Assembly: GCA_025358235.1 (NCBI GenBank) | Contig: JANYKH010000117.1 | Span: 1 to 7,211 of the forward strand | Direction of reading: 5' to 3' | From: Chloroflexota bacterium | Lineage (GTDB): Bacteria > Chloroflexota > Dehalococcoidia > Dehalococcoidales > RBG-16-60-22 | Length of the DNA: 7,211 bases | Shown here: piece after piece, positions 1-5,030 of the stretch | Layout: each line of letters begins with the position of its first letter | Numbering within the stretch: position 1 is the first letter of the stretch | Position numbers and translations under genes: made by a program | Notes under the pieces: model-generated | Seen by the model: only the letters and a program-made list of their open reading frames with translations | Database searches by the model: none | What the model was told of the DNA's origin: nothing

Positions 1-1105
1 AGAACGCGGAACCCTGGCCGGGCTCTGACTCAACCCAGATGCGCCCGCGGTGCGCTTCCACCAGGCGGCGGCAGACCACCAGGCCCAACCCCGTGCCTCT
101 CCGGTTTGAACTGGGGTCGTTTAACTGTTCGAAGGGTTTAAACAGCCTCTCACAGCCCGGCGCAGAAATACCGATGCCGCAGTCCTGCACCCCTACCAGC
201 ACTTCATTATCCCGGAGTCTGGCCGTTACTGTTATTTCCGTCCCAGGATTAGAGAATTTCATGGCGTTATCAATAAGATTATGAATAATTCGTTCCAGCC
301 GCACCGGGTCAGCAGCAATCATAGGCAGGTGGTGGTCCACATCAACCACGATACGGTGAGTTAAAGGCTGGGGTTTGATGCGCCGAATCACGCTCTCAAT
401 GACCTGGCGGACGTTTACCGGCTCTTGCACCAGTTCCAACCGGCCGGCTTGTGCCCTGGCGAGTACCAGCAAGTTGGCCAGAATCCCGGAGAGTGATTCC
501 GCTTCAAAAAGCGCGTCCCCCACCAATTGGCGGACCTGCTCTTTCGGCAGACGGTCCCAATCGCTGTTGACCGTGTCCAGCGCCCCCAGGATGACCGTGA
601 GGGGGGTGCGCAGTTCGTGTGAGACCAGACCGATGAATTCATCCTTGAGCTGTTCCATTTTCTGGGCCATTTTCAGCTGTTCTTCGCTCTGCTTAAGAGC
701 CTCGGTGGCGCGCGTGCGTTCCAGCCGCACCGCCGCTTCCTGGATTTCACGATCAATTGCTGGAACCAGGCGCTTGAGGTTGGTTTTCATGATGTAATCA
801 CTGGCGCCGGCTTTCAATGCGGCCACCAGAGTATCTTCGCCGATTTTGCCGGAAAGGATAATTATGGGAAGGTCAGAGTTAATTTCGCGCAGCACTTTTA
901 CCGCTTCCAGCCCGCTGAAAAGCGGCATCACGTAATCAGAAATAACGACATCCCAAGATTTCTGGGTCAGTGCGGTTTTAAGGTCAGCGGCGGTTTCAAC
1001 GCGCTGCGAGGTTACGTCATAGCCATGCTGGCGCAGGTGTCTGAGCAGTAGCGTCGCATCATCTTCAGAGTCTTCAACCAGTAATAAGCTTAGCGGTTTA
1101 GGCAA
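1..1105 (-). CDS. Sensor histidine kinase with N-terminal receiver domain (REC-HisKA-HATPase), 3' end cut by the window
   Basis: This is a cytoplasmic kinase of 368 visible residues; no membrane segment or signal peptide is seen. The receiver domain (about 5-125) has the acidic pair E11/D12, phospho-acceptor D57 in VVISDYVMP, S85 and K107. A charged helical linker (about 115-155) leads to HisKA with H163 in the H-box LVSHELRTP. The ATPase domain follows, with N280 in the N-box NLIDNAMKFS, a G1 box QDCGIGIS, an F-box LFKPFEQ and a G2 box RRGTGLGL at about 335-342. The last visible residues (EPGQGSAF) are close to where such domains normally end, so probably little is missing. The start is TTG at 1105: an in-frame TAA lies four codons upstream and no earlier ATG is possible. 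AAGG sits 7 nt before the TTG. The gene overlaps the preceding regulator by 8 nt. A receiver at the N-terminus suggests that phosphorylation from elsewhere controls the kinase. There is no sensory domain besides REC. Confidence 0.93.
   Translation of the reverse strand, partial: MPKPLSLLLVEDSEDDATLLLRHLRQHGYDVTSQRVETAADLKTALTQKSWDVVISDYVMPLFSGLEAVKVLREINSDLPIIILSGKIGEDTLVAALKAGASDYIMKTNLKRLVPAIDREIQEAAVRLERTRATEALKQSEEQLKMAQKMEQLKDEFIGLVSHELRTPLTVILGALDTVNSDWDRLPKEQVRQLVGDALFEAESLSGILANLLVLARAQAGRLELVQEPVNVRQVIESVIRRIKPQPLTHRIVVDVDHHLPMIAADPVRLERIIHNLIDNAMKFSNPGTEITVTARLRDNEVLVGVQDCGIGISAPGCERLFKPFEQLNDPSSNRRGTGLGLVVCRRLVEAHRGRIWVESEPGQGSAF
777..816 (-). repeat. Copy 1 of a 40 bp paralogous repeat (receiver C-terminal part)
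   Basis: This stretch matches 3357-3396 at 37 of 40 positions. It encodes the KAGASDYIMKTNL part of the receiver in the downstream kinase. The rest of the two receivers is clearly related but more diverged. Confidence 0.85.
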
Positions 1106-1562
1106 ACTCCGACCTTATATCTTTAGGCGGGGTCTCATTTATACCCAGCCAATAAGAGCCCAATTGATAAATAGCCTCCGTGAACTGGGTAAAACTCACC
1201 GGTTTACGGATATAGCTATTGGCGCCTAAAAGATAACTCATTGTGAGGTCCGCCTCTTCTTTAGAAGAGGTTAATACCACCACCGGTAACAGCCTGGTAC
1301 GCTGATTCGCCCTGATTTTGCGAAGCACTTCTAATCCGTTAACACGGGGCAGGTTCAAATCAAGCAAAATAACCTGCGGCATCTCATCGAGATCGCATTC
1401 CGCCTGATTTTCCGTCCCCATCAAGAAGTCCAGCGCTTCTACGCCGTCTCTGACTACGGTTAGCTGATTTTTTATCTTCGCTTTTTCCAGGGCCCGGATG
1501 GTCAATAGTATATCATTTTCGTTATCTTCAACCAACAAAATCCCTTTCTCGGTCATATACAC
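1098..1562 (-). CDS. Single-domain response regulator, Rcp1-like (CheY fold, no output domain)
   Basis: This 154-residue protein is essentially one receiver domain. Visible landmarks are the acidic pair E12/D13 in LLVEDNENDILL, phospho-acceptor D68 in VILLDLNLPRVNG, T98 in VVVLTSS, and K120-P121 in YIRKPV. The acidic region before beta-3 and the C-terminal extension (LGSYWLGINETPP) match the Rcp1 type, known in cyanobacteria as the receiver partner of phytochrome kinases. With no DNA-binding domain it must act by protein contact or as a phosphate shuttle. The likely partners are the kinases encoded on either side. The start is uncertain: GTG at 1562 (GAGAGAG 9 nt upstream) or ATG at 1556 (GTGGG 5 nt upstream), which differ by two residues. 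The gene follows the NarL regulator by 6 bp (12 bp if the ATG is used), and its end overlaps the next kinase, so it is in the same operon. Confidence 0.95.
   Translation of the reverse strand: MYMTEKGILLVEDNENDILLTIRALEKAKIKNQLTVVRDGVEALDFLMGTENQAECDLDEMPQVILLDLNLPRVNGLEVLRKIRANQRTRLLPVVVLTSSKEEADLTMSYLLGANSYIRKPVSFTQFTEAIYQLGSYWLGINETPPKDIRSEFA
1113..1116 (-). promoter_or_regulatory. Ribosome binding site supporting a TTG start of the REC-HisKA kinase
   Basis: AAGG on the minus strand lies 7 nt before the TTG at 1105, within the end of the Rcp1-like gene. A GGAG at 1107-1110 is only one base from the TTG and too close to be used. The upstream in-frame TAA leaves TTG as the only start ahead of the receiver domain. 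Confidence 0.6.
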
Positions 1563-1568
1563 CCACTT

Positions 1569-2243
1569 TTACTCTCTCGCCGATAAGACTGTGTCAAAAT
1601 CAGTTACAGGAATCTGCTCCCGTTTCACGCCCTGGCCTATGGCATATAGCAAAAGTTCCGCCTGCCGGTGCAAACCCAGTTTGCGCATCATGCGGGCGCG
1701 GTGACACTCTGCCGTACGGGGGCTGATAAACAACCTGCGGGCGATCTCTGCATTAGTTAATCCCTGGGCGGCAAAATGGAAAATATCCCTTTCCCTGGGG
1801 GTCAGGTTGCCCAAAGGCGGTTCCTGCTCTTCATACAGTTTAAGAGCCACCTGTGAAACCGGCGGGCTAAGGTATTGTTTGCCGGCTAATACCTGGCGGA
1901 TTGCCGTGGCCAGGTCCTCCGAGGTTGATTGCTTCAGGACGTATCCCCGGGCTCCGGCGCGCAGCGCTTCACCAACATAGCACTCAGTGGAATACATGGA
2001 AAGTACGATAACCGCGGTATCCGGGAAATGCTCGGTTATCCACCGCGCGGTGCGGATACCATCCAGACCGTCCATCATTAGGTCAAGGACGGCTACGTTG
2101 GGCCTGAATTCTCGGACACGCTGACACGCTTCAAGTCCATCAGCCGCCTCACCCACCACCCGAAAGTCAGGTTCCATTTCAAGCAGGGTCCGCACACCCT
2201 GGCGGACAATGGGGTGATCATCAGCTAATATTATTGAAATCAT
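1569..2243 (-). CDS. NarL/FixJ-family response regulator (REC plus LuxR-type HTH)
   Basis: This 224-residue transcription factor has the usual family length. The receiver (1-120) shows D8/D9 in LADDHPIVRQG, phospho-acceptor D54, S82 in VIVLSMYS and K104 in GYVLKQS. The LuxR-type helix-turn-helix (about 147-205) opens with LTPRERDIF and carries the recognition region LFISPRTAECHRARMMRKLGL, after GLTNAEIA. Where most receivers read DxxMPxxxG, this one reads DLMMDGLDG, so the usual Pro is Asp; the active-site acids are intact. The ATG at 2243 is only 2 bp after the stop of the HisKA_3 kinase, and its GGAGGAG ribosome site lies inside the last codons of that kinase, which indicates coupled translation. 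NarL-type regulators are typically phosphorylated by HisKA_3 kinases, so the two very likely form a cognate pair. Target genes cannot be read from this window. Confidence 0.97.
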   Translation of the reverse strand: MISIILADDHPIVRQGVRTLLEMEPDFRVVGEAADGLEACQRVREFRPNVAVLDLMMDGLDGIRTARWITEHFPDTAVIVLSMYSTECYVGEALRAGARGYVLKQSTSEDLATAIRQVLAGKQYLSPPVSQVALKLYEEQEPPLGNLTPRERDIFHFAAQGLTNAEIARRLFISPRTAECHRARMMRKLGLHRQAELLLYAIGQGVKREQIPVTDFDTVLSARE

Positions 2244-2245
2244 TT

Positions 2246-3715
2246 TTAGGCTCCTCCATTTTTCCGGCTGTGCAGCGGCAAATCAGCCATAACTTCAGTC
2301 CCCTTTCCCGGGGCTGATTCTATCCTAACTATCCCCCCCAGCCACGCGGCCCTTTCCTGCATTCCCTTCAAACCGATCCGGTTGCCCTTCAAACCAGCCG
2401 CGTTAAAACCGTTCCCCTCATCTTTAATCCGGATTTTAAGGGTATCATCCTCCACCAACAGGCGCACATCCGCGGCATTCGTGCCGGAATGGCGCAGCAC
2501 GTTGGTCAACCCTTCCTGGACGATGCGGTAGGCTACGGTGGTAACCTCCGGCGGTAAATTCTGTTCCAGACCGGTGTGTTTAAACTGGATTTTCATCTGG
2601 GTCTGTTCCCGGCAGGAATCGATATGCCATATCAGCGCCGGCAGCAGCCCCAGATCGTCAAGCATGGGCGGGCGCAGGTTCAGGGACATGTCATGGACTT
2701 TCTTGAAAAGTTCATCCGCCAGGACTCTGGATTGGTCGATGACCGGGCCGGCATTCTCCGGCGGAACGCGCTTGACTCGCTCCAGCAGGATTTTAAGGAC
2801 GGTCAACGTCTGGCCGAATTGGTCGTGAAGTTCCCGTGCTATCGTGCGTGATTGTTCTTCCTGGAGTGTGATCAACCGGTGAGAAAGAGCTCGCAGGGTA
2901 TCCTCGGCCTCGCGGCGTTCGGTGATGTCCTGGATTGTTCCCAGGATACGCGCCGGGGCGCCATTTTCATCCAGTGAAACCTGGGTCTTATTATGGACGA
3001 GGCGAATTTTACCGTCCACGATAATCCGGTGATCAATGGCGAAAGAATGACCCAGACGAAGCGCATTGATAAAGGATATTTCTACTGCCCGGCGATCGTC
3101 ATGGTGCACGTGCCGCAGAAAACAATCAAAGCTGGTATTGACCTGGCCTGCGGGCAATCCGAAAATCCGGTACAGTTCATCGGAAATCTGGAGTGTCCCT
3201 TTATTTACGTCTGATTCCCAGTTGCCGATGTGGGCAATGCTTTGCGCCTCAGCCAAACTGGCTTCGCTGGTTCTCAAGGCTTTTTCCGCGATTCTGCGGC
3301 GGCGGCGGTTGTCTGCTTCGCGCAGTTCCCGTTCAATGGCCGCCACAAGCCTTTTCAGGTTGGTCTTCATGATGTAATCATCGGCGCCGGCTTTCATGGC
3401 ACGTACGGCGATGTCCTCGCCGATGTTGCCGGAGACGATGATCAGGGGAATATCCGGGTCAAGTTCACGGGCGATGCTGACGGCCTCCAGCCCCCCGAAA
3501 TCAGGCATAACATAATCAGAAATCACCAGGTCCCAGTCTCGCGCGGCGAAAGCCTCGCGCATCGCTTTGGCGGAATCCACTCTTAAACAATCACACTCGT
3601 AGCCGCCCTTACGCAATTCCCGCAGAAGCAAGAGTGCGTCGTTCTCAGAGTCTTCAGCCAACAATAGTTTTAAAGAAATCCTGGGTTCCTGCACCGGATT
3701 AGCCGGTTGGTCCAT
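2246..3715 (-). CDS. Sensor histidine kinase, REC-PAS-HisKA_3-HATPase (NarX/DegS-type core)
   Basis: This is a cytoplasmic kinase of 489 residues with no transmembrane segments. The domains in order are: receiver (about 14-130: E21/D22, phospho-acceptor D67 in VISDYVMPDFGG, S95, K117); a basic helix (132-150); a PAS domain (about 155-270, ending in GTIQDITERREAE); HisKA_3 with phospho-acceptor H297 in RELHDQFGQT; and an ATPase domain (about 385-482) with N405 in QEGLTNVLRHS, a G1 box KDEGNGF and the typical GLKGMQERAAWLGG. The start is ATG at 3715, backed by GGAGGAGGGAG 8 nt upstream. A TTG at 3781 would add 22 residues but has no ribosome site and would overlap the preceding gene. The protein probably autophosphorylates on H297 and passes phosphate to the NarL regulator 2 bp downstream. 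The PAS signal is unknown. The receiver closely resembles that of the kinase at 1-1105. Confidence 0.96.
   Translation of the reverse strand: MDQPANPVQEPRISLKLLLAEDSENDALLLLRELRKGGYECDCLRVDSAKAMREAFAARDWDLVISDYVMPDFGGLEAVSIARELDPDIPLIIVSGNIGEDIAVRAMKAGADDYIMKTNLKRLVAAIERELREADNRRRRRIAEKALRTSEASLAEAQSIAHIGNWESDVNKGTLQISDELYRIFGLPAGQVNTSFDCFLRHVHHDDRRAVEISFINALRLGHSFAIDHRIIVDGKIRLVHNKTQVSLDENGAPARILGTIQDITERREAEDTLRALSHRLITLQEEQSRTIARELHDQFGQTLTVLKILLERVKRVPPENAGPVIDQSRVLADELFKKVHDMSLNLRPPMLDDLGLLPALIWHIDSCREQTQMKIQFKHTGLEQNLPPEVTTVAYRIVQEGLTNVLRHSGTNAADVRLLVEDDTLKIRIKDEGNGFNAAGLKGNRIGLKGMQERAAWLGGIVRIESAPGKGTEVMADLPLHSRKNGGA
2251..2257 (-). promoter_or_regulatory. Ribosome binding site of the NarL regulator, inside the kinase gene
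   Basis: GGAGGAG lies within the last codons of the upstream kinase and ends 7 nt before the ATG at 2243. Only two bases separate the kinase stop from that ATG, so ribosomes finishing the kinase can restart directly. Confidence 0.85.
3357..3396 (-). repeat. Copy 2 of a 40 bp paralogous repeat (receiver C-terminal part)
   Basis: This is the partner of 777-816, in the same orientation. It encodes KAGADDYIMKTNL in the receiver of the REC-PAS kinase. The match reflects duplication of a receiver module within the operon rather than a mobile repeat. Confidence 0.85.
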
Positions 3716-3723
3716 TACTATTG

Positions 3724-3734
3724 CTCCCTCCTCC
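3724..3734 (-). promoter_or_regulatory. Strong ribosome binding site that sets the start of the REC-PAS kinase
   Basis: GGAGGAGGGAG on the minus strand ends 8 nt before the ATG at 3715. The longer reading from TTG at 3781 would translate straight through this site, so the ATG is preferred. Confidence 0.85.
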
Positions 3735-3756
3735 GGGGATGTTGTTACATTCATCA

Positions 3757-3981
3757 TTAAATTTTTCTCAGCAGACGGCAAGGTTCAGTCGCCCCGCAGA
3801 GATGGAAAATCCGGTTGCCCTCCTGGGTGAAACGACGGGTGCGGCCAATGCCTTCATTGCTGAAAGGGACGGTTTCCAGGGTTTTGCAACCCGGGCAAAA
3901 CGCCAGTACTTCATCCGGCTCCACTAGTTTCCGGAAAACGGTCCTTTCGGCGGGCTCAATTTGTTTTTCTGAAATAACCAT
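3757..3981 (-). CDS. Small Cys-rich protein, putative zinc ribbon, unknown function
   Basis: This is a 74-residue soluble protein. It carries C29-x2-C32 in AFCPGCKTLE and a C-terminal set H60, C62 and C68 in FHLCGATEPCRLL, a spacing that suits a small metal site, most simply zinc. I do not recognise the family. The start is ATG at 3981, supported by GGAGGTG 7 nt upstream; an in-frame ATG at 4017 lacks such a site. The gene is the first of the minus-strand run and ends 41 bp before the start of the REC-PAS kinase, so co-transcription is likely. The basic patch GRTRRF (46-51) could bind nucleic acid or phosphate, but that is speculation. It could be a small regulator or accessory protein of the sensor operon, or an unrelated gene that happens to lie at its head. 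That it is a real gene is supported by its ribosome site, conserved-looking Cys pairs and compact spacing. Confidence 0.75.
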   Translation of the reverse strand: MVISEKQIEPAERTVFRKLVEPDEVLAFCPGCKTLETVPFSNEGIGRTRRFTQEGNRIFHLCGATEPCRLLRKI

Positions 3982-3988
3982 GTCCCCC

Positions 3989-3995
3989 CACCTCC
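3989..3995 (-). promoter_or_regulatory. Ribosome binding site that sets the start of the small Cys-rich protein
   Basis: GGAGGTG on the minus strand ends 7 nt before the ATG at 3981. It favours this ATG over the in-frame ATG at 4017. Confidence 0.8.
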
Positions 3996-4054
3996 ATAAG
4001 TAACGTCGATGCTTCATTCTAGGGGCGGGGGCATGTAGAAGTCATAACATGAAC

Positions 4055-4074
4055 ACTTTGAGGCATTACAAAGT
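4055..4074. repeat. Short perfect dyad ahead of the small Cys-rich gene
   Basis: ACTTTG (4055-4060) and CAAAGT (4069-4074) flank 8 nt. ATAAC at 4044-4048 and GTTAT at 4073-4077 also form an inverted pair around it. It lies in the 161 bp gap (3982-4142) where the promoter of the minus-strand operon should be, so it is a candidate operator. No -35/-10 pair good enough to call was found in this gap. Confidence 0.3.
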
Positions 4075-4129
4075 TATTACATTTTGGGCAAAATAGAACT
4101 AATAACCGCAGTGGCGTTGAAAAGGAATG

Positions 4130-4155
4130 AAAAGGCGCCGCGCTAAACAGCGGGC
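4130..4155 (-). terminator. Weak terminator-like hairpin at the end of the OmpR-type gene
   Basis: On the minus strand, GCCCGCT (4155-4149) pairs with AGCG-C-GGC (4144-4137), with one bulged C and the loop GTTT. TTTT follows three bases later, and a second TTTT lies about ten bases on. The stem spans the stop codon at 4143-4145. The short stem and broken T-run make termination uncertain. Confidence 0.35.
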
Positions 4156-4844
4156 GGGTTCATAATATAGCCGGTTTTCGGAATCGTGTGAATGAGTTCC
4201 GCTTCCGGGCTGGTGTCTATTTTACTGCGCAGGCGGCTGATCCAGGTGCGCAGCAATTGGGCGTCATCACGGTATTCGGGACCCCAGACGCGGGTCAGCA
4301 GTTCTTCATAGGTCAGAAGACAGCCGGTATTGCGGGCAAACTCGCTTAAAAGCTGCCATTCAATCCGGGTAAGGTATTTTTCCACTCCGTTGACGGAGGC
4401 TGAATGCTTGCGGAAATCTACGGAGAGCGGGCCGATAACCTTCGGTTCATTGGGGACCAGCCTGTTTTGACTCTGGTCAAGCCGGCGGCGGATAGCCTCA
4501 ATTCTGGCAACCAGTTCATCCGGGTTAAAGGGCTTGGGCAGGTAATCATCCGCGCCAAGGCCGAGACCTTTAATCTTATCACTGGCGGAATCACGGGCAC
4601 TCAGTATAATGACGGGGACAGTGGAGAAACTGCGGAGTTTGGTGAGCATTTCAAGCCCGCTTATTCCGGGCATCATCAGGTCAAGAATTATCAGATCCGG
4701 TTCTTCTGCCTGAGCCTGAGTTAAGGCGATTTCCCCACTGGCAGCGGTAAAGACAGTGTAACCGGACGCCTCCAGTTTGAGCCGGATAAAATTTAAAATC
4801 CGGGTATCGTCATCAACCGCCAAAATCTTGAATTTCTTTGTCAT
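4143..4844 (-). CDS. OmpR/PhoB-family response regulator (REC plus winged helix)
   Basis: This 233-residue DNA-binding regulator has the typical family length. The receiver (1-120) has D11-D13 in AVDDDTRIL, phospho-acceptor D55 in LIILDLMMPGISG, S82 in VIILSARDS and K104-P105 in YLPKPF. The C-terminal winged helix (about 133-230) shows LTRIEWQLLSEFARN, the recognition-helix region RTWISRLRSKID and the wing sequence IHTIPKTGYIM. It resembles KdpE/PhoB-type proteins, but the target is unknown. No kinase lies next to it on the same strand. The divergent MEDS-PocR kinase, starting 187 bp away, is the most likely partner. A strong TTGACA promoter lies so close that the mRNA leader would be only about 8 nt, and no clear Shine-Dalgarno precedes the ATG. 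The gene is probably its own transcription unit, ending near a weak hairpin at its stop codon. Confidence 0.97.
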   Translation of the reverse strand: MTKKFKILAVDDDTRILNFIRLKLEASGYTVFTAASGEIALTQAQAEEPDLIILDLMMPGISGLEMLTKLRSFSTVPVIILSARDSASDKIKGLGLGADDYLPKPFNPDELVARIEAIRRRLDQSQNRLVPNEPKVIGPLSVDFRKHSASVNGVEKYLTRIEWQLLSEFARNTGCLLTYEELLTRVWGPEYRDDAQLLRTWISRLRSKIDTSPEAELIHTIPKTGYIMNPPAV

Positions 4845-4859
4845 TTCTGTCTAACTAGA

Positions 4860-4888
4860 ATCCTACCTAAGGCGGATTGGTATGTCAA
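4860..4888 (-). promoter_or_regulatory. Sigma70-type promoter of the OmpR-family regulator
   Basis: On the minus strand, a perfect TTGACA (4888-4883) is followed after 17 nt by TAGGAT (4865-4860), which matches 4 of 6 bases of TATAAT. The -10 box ends 15 nt before the ATG at 4844, so transcription should begin about 8 nt before the start codon. This is consistent with the lack of a clear Shine-Dalgarno for that gene. Confidence 0.75.
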
Positions 4889-4946
4889 TACATATAATTC
4901 AAAACATTGTTTAGCTGAGGCGAACTCACCTCAATCCCCCAATCCG
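4873..4946. promoter_or_regulatory. Inverted pair of CCAATCCG 8-mers between divergent promoters (candidate regulator sites)
   Basis: CGGATTGG (4873-4880) and its exact reverse complement CCAATCCG (4939-4946) lie 58 bp apart. The left copy is in the spacer between the -35 and -10 boxes of the leftward promoter; the right copy ends 15 bp before the -35 box of the rightward promoter. Placement in both promoters suggests binding by a shared regulator, possibly the OmpR-type protein itself. This is inference; an 8-mer pair could arise by chance. Confidence 0.35.
4916..4933. promoter_or_regulatory. 18 bp imperfect dyad in the divergent intergenic region
   Basis: TGAGGCGA and TCACCTCA flank a 2 bp centre and pair at 7 of 8 positions. 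The dyad lies about midway between the two divergent promoters, 27 bp upstream of the leftward -35 and 28 bp upstream of the rightward -35. It is a candidate operator; no known regulator motif was recognised. Confidence 0.35.
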
Positions 4947-4958
4947 AAAGTCCGGGGG
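4936..4958. repeat. C5/G5 inverted repeat just upstream of the rightward promoter
   Basis: CCCCC (4936-4940) and GGGGG (4954-4958) flank 13 nt, and pairing can extend through AAT/ATT with one bulged base. It ends 3 bp before the -35 box at 4962 and overlaps the right-hand CCAATCCG copy. It could be part of an operator; no T-run follows on either strand that would make it a terminator. Confidence 0.3.
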
Positions 4959-4961
4959 TAT

Positions 4962-4990
4962 TTGATTTGCTGCAAAAACGTGCTTATACT
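4962..4990 (+). promoter_or_regulatory. Sigma70-type promoter of the MEDS-PocR kinase
   Basis: TTGATT (4962-4967) and TATACT (4985-4990) are separated by exactly 17 nt; the -10 box matches 5 of 6 consensus bases. The predicted start near 4997 leaves a leader of roughly 34 nt, with GAGGTG at 5020-5025 ahead of the ATG at 5031. Confidence 0.75.
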
Positions 4991-5019
4991 ATTATGTTGC
5001 GTTAATTCCTGGACCGGTT

Positions 5020-5025
5020 GAGGTG
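5020..5025 (+). promoter_or_regulatory. Ribosome binding site of the MEDS-PocR kinase
   Basis: GAGGTG ends 5 nt before the ATG at 5031. It supports that ATG as the start, which also begins the MEDS domain at the usual distance of about ten residues. Confidence 0.7.
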
Positions 5026-5030
5026 TTTTG

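Noticed and set aside
375..797. 140-residue open frame on the plus strand
   Set aside because: It is a low-complexity Ser/Arg-rich translation antisense to the HisKA part of the left kinase.
3230..3586. 118-residue open frame on the plus strand, with similar overlapping frames at 2993-3377
   Set aside because: These are antisense shadows of the receiver and PAS parts of the REC-PAS kinase; the minus-strand domains are unambiguous.
3716..3781. Longer N-terminus of the REC-PAS kinase from a TTG at 3781
   Set aside because: There is no ribosome site before the TTG, it would overlap the small gene by 25 bp, and a strong GGAGGAGGGAG lies inside the extension, ahead of the ATG at 3715.
3982..4017. 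Longer N-terminus of the small Cys-rich protein from the ATG at 4017
   Set aside because: The extra 12 residues contain the ribosome site of the ATG at 3981, and no comparable site precedes 4017.
4083..4112. Possible minus-strand promoter with TTGCCC, TTCAAC or TTAGTT as -35 for the small gene
   Set aside because: Each pairs at about 17 nt only with a poor -10 box (three matches or fewer), so none is better than expected by chance in an AT-rich gap.
4404..4724. 106-residue open frame on the plus strand
   Set aside because: It is antisense to the OmpR-type regulator and has no supporting motif.
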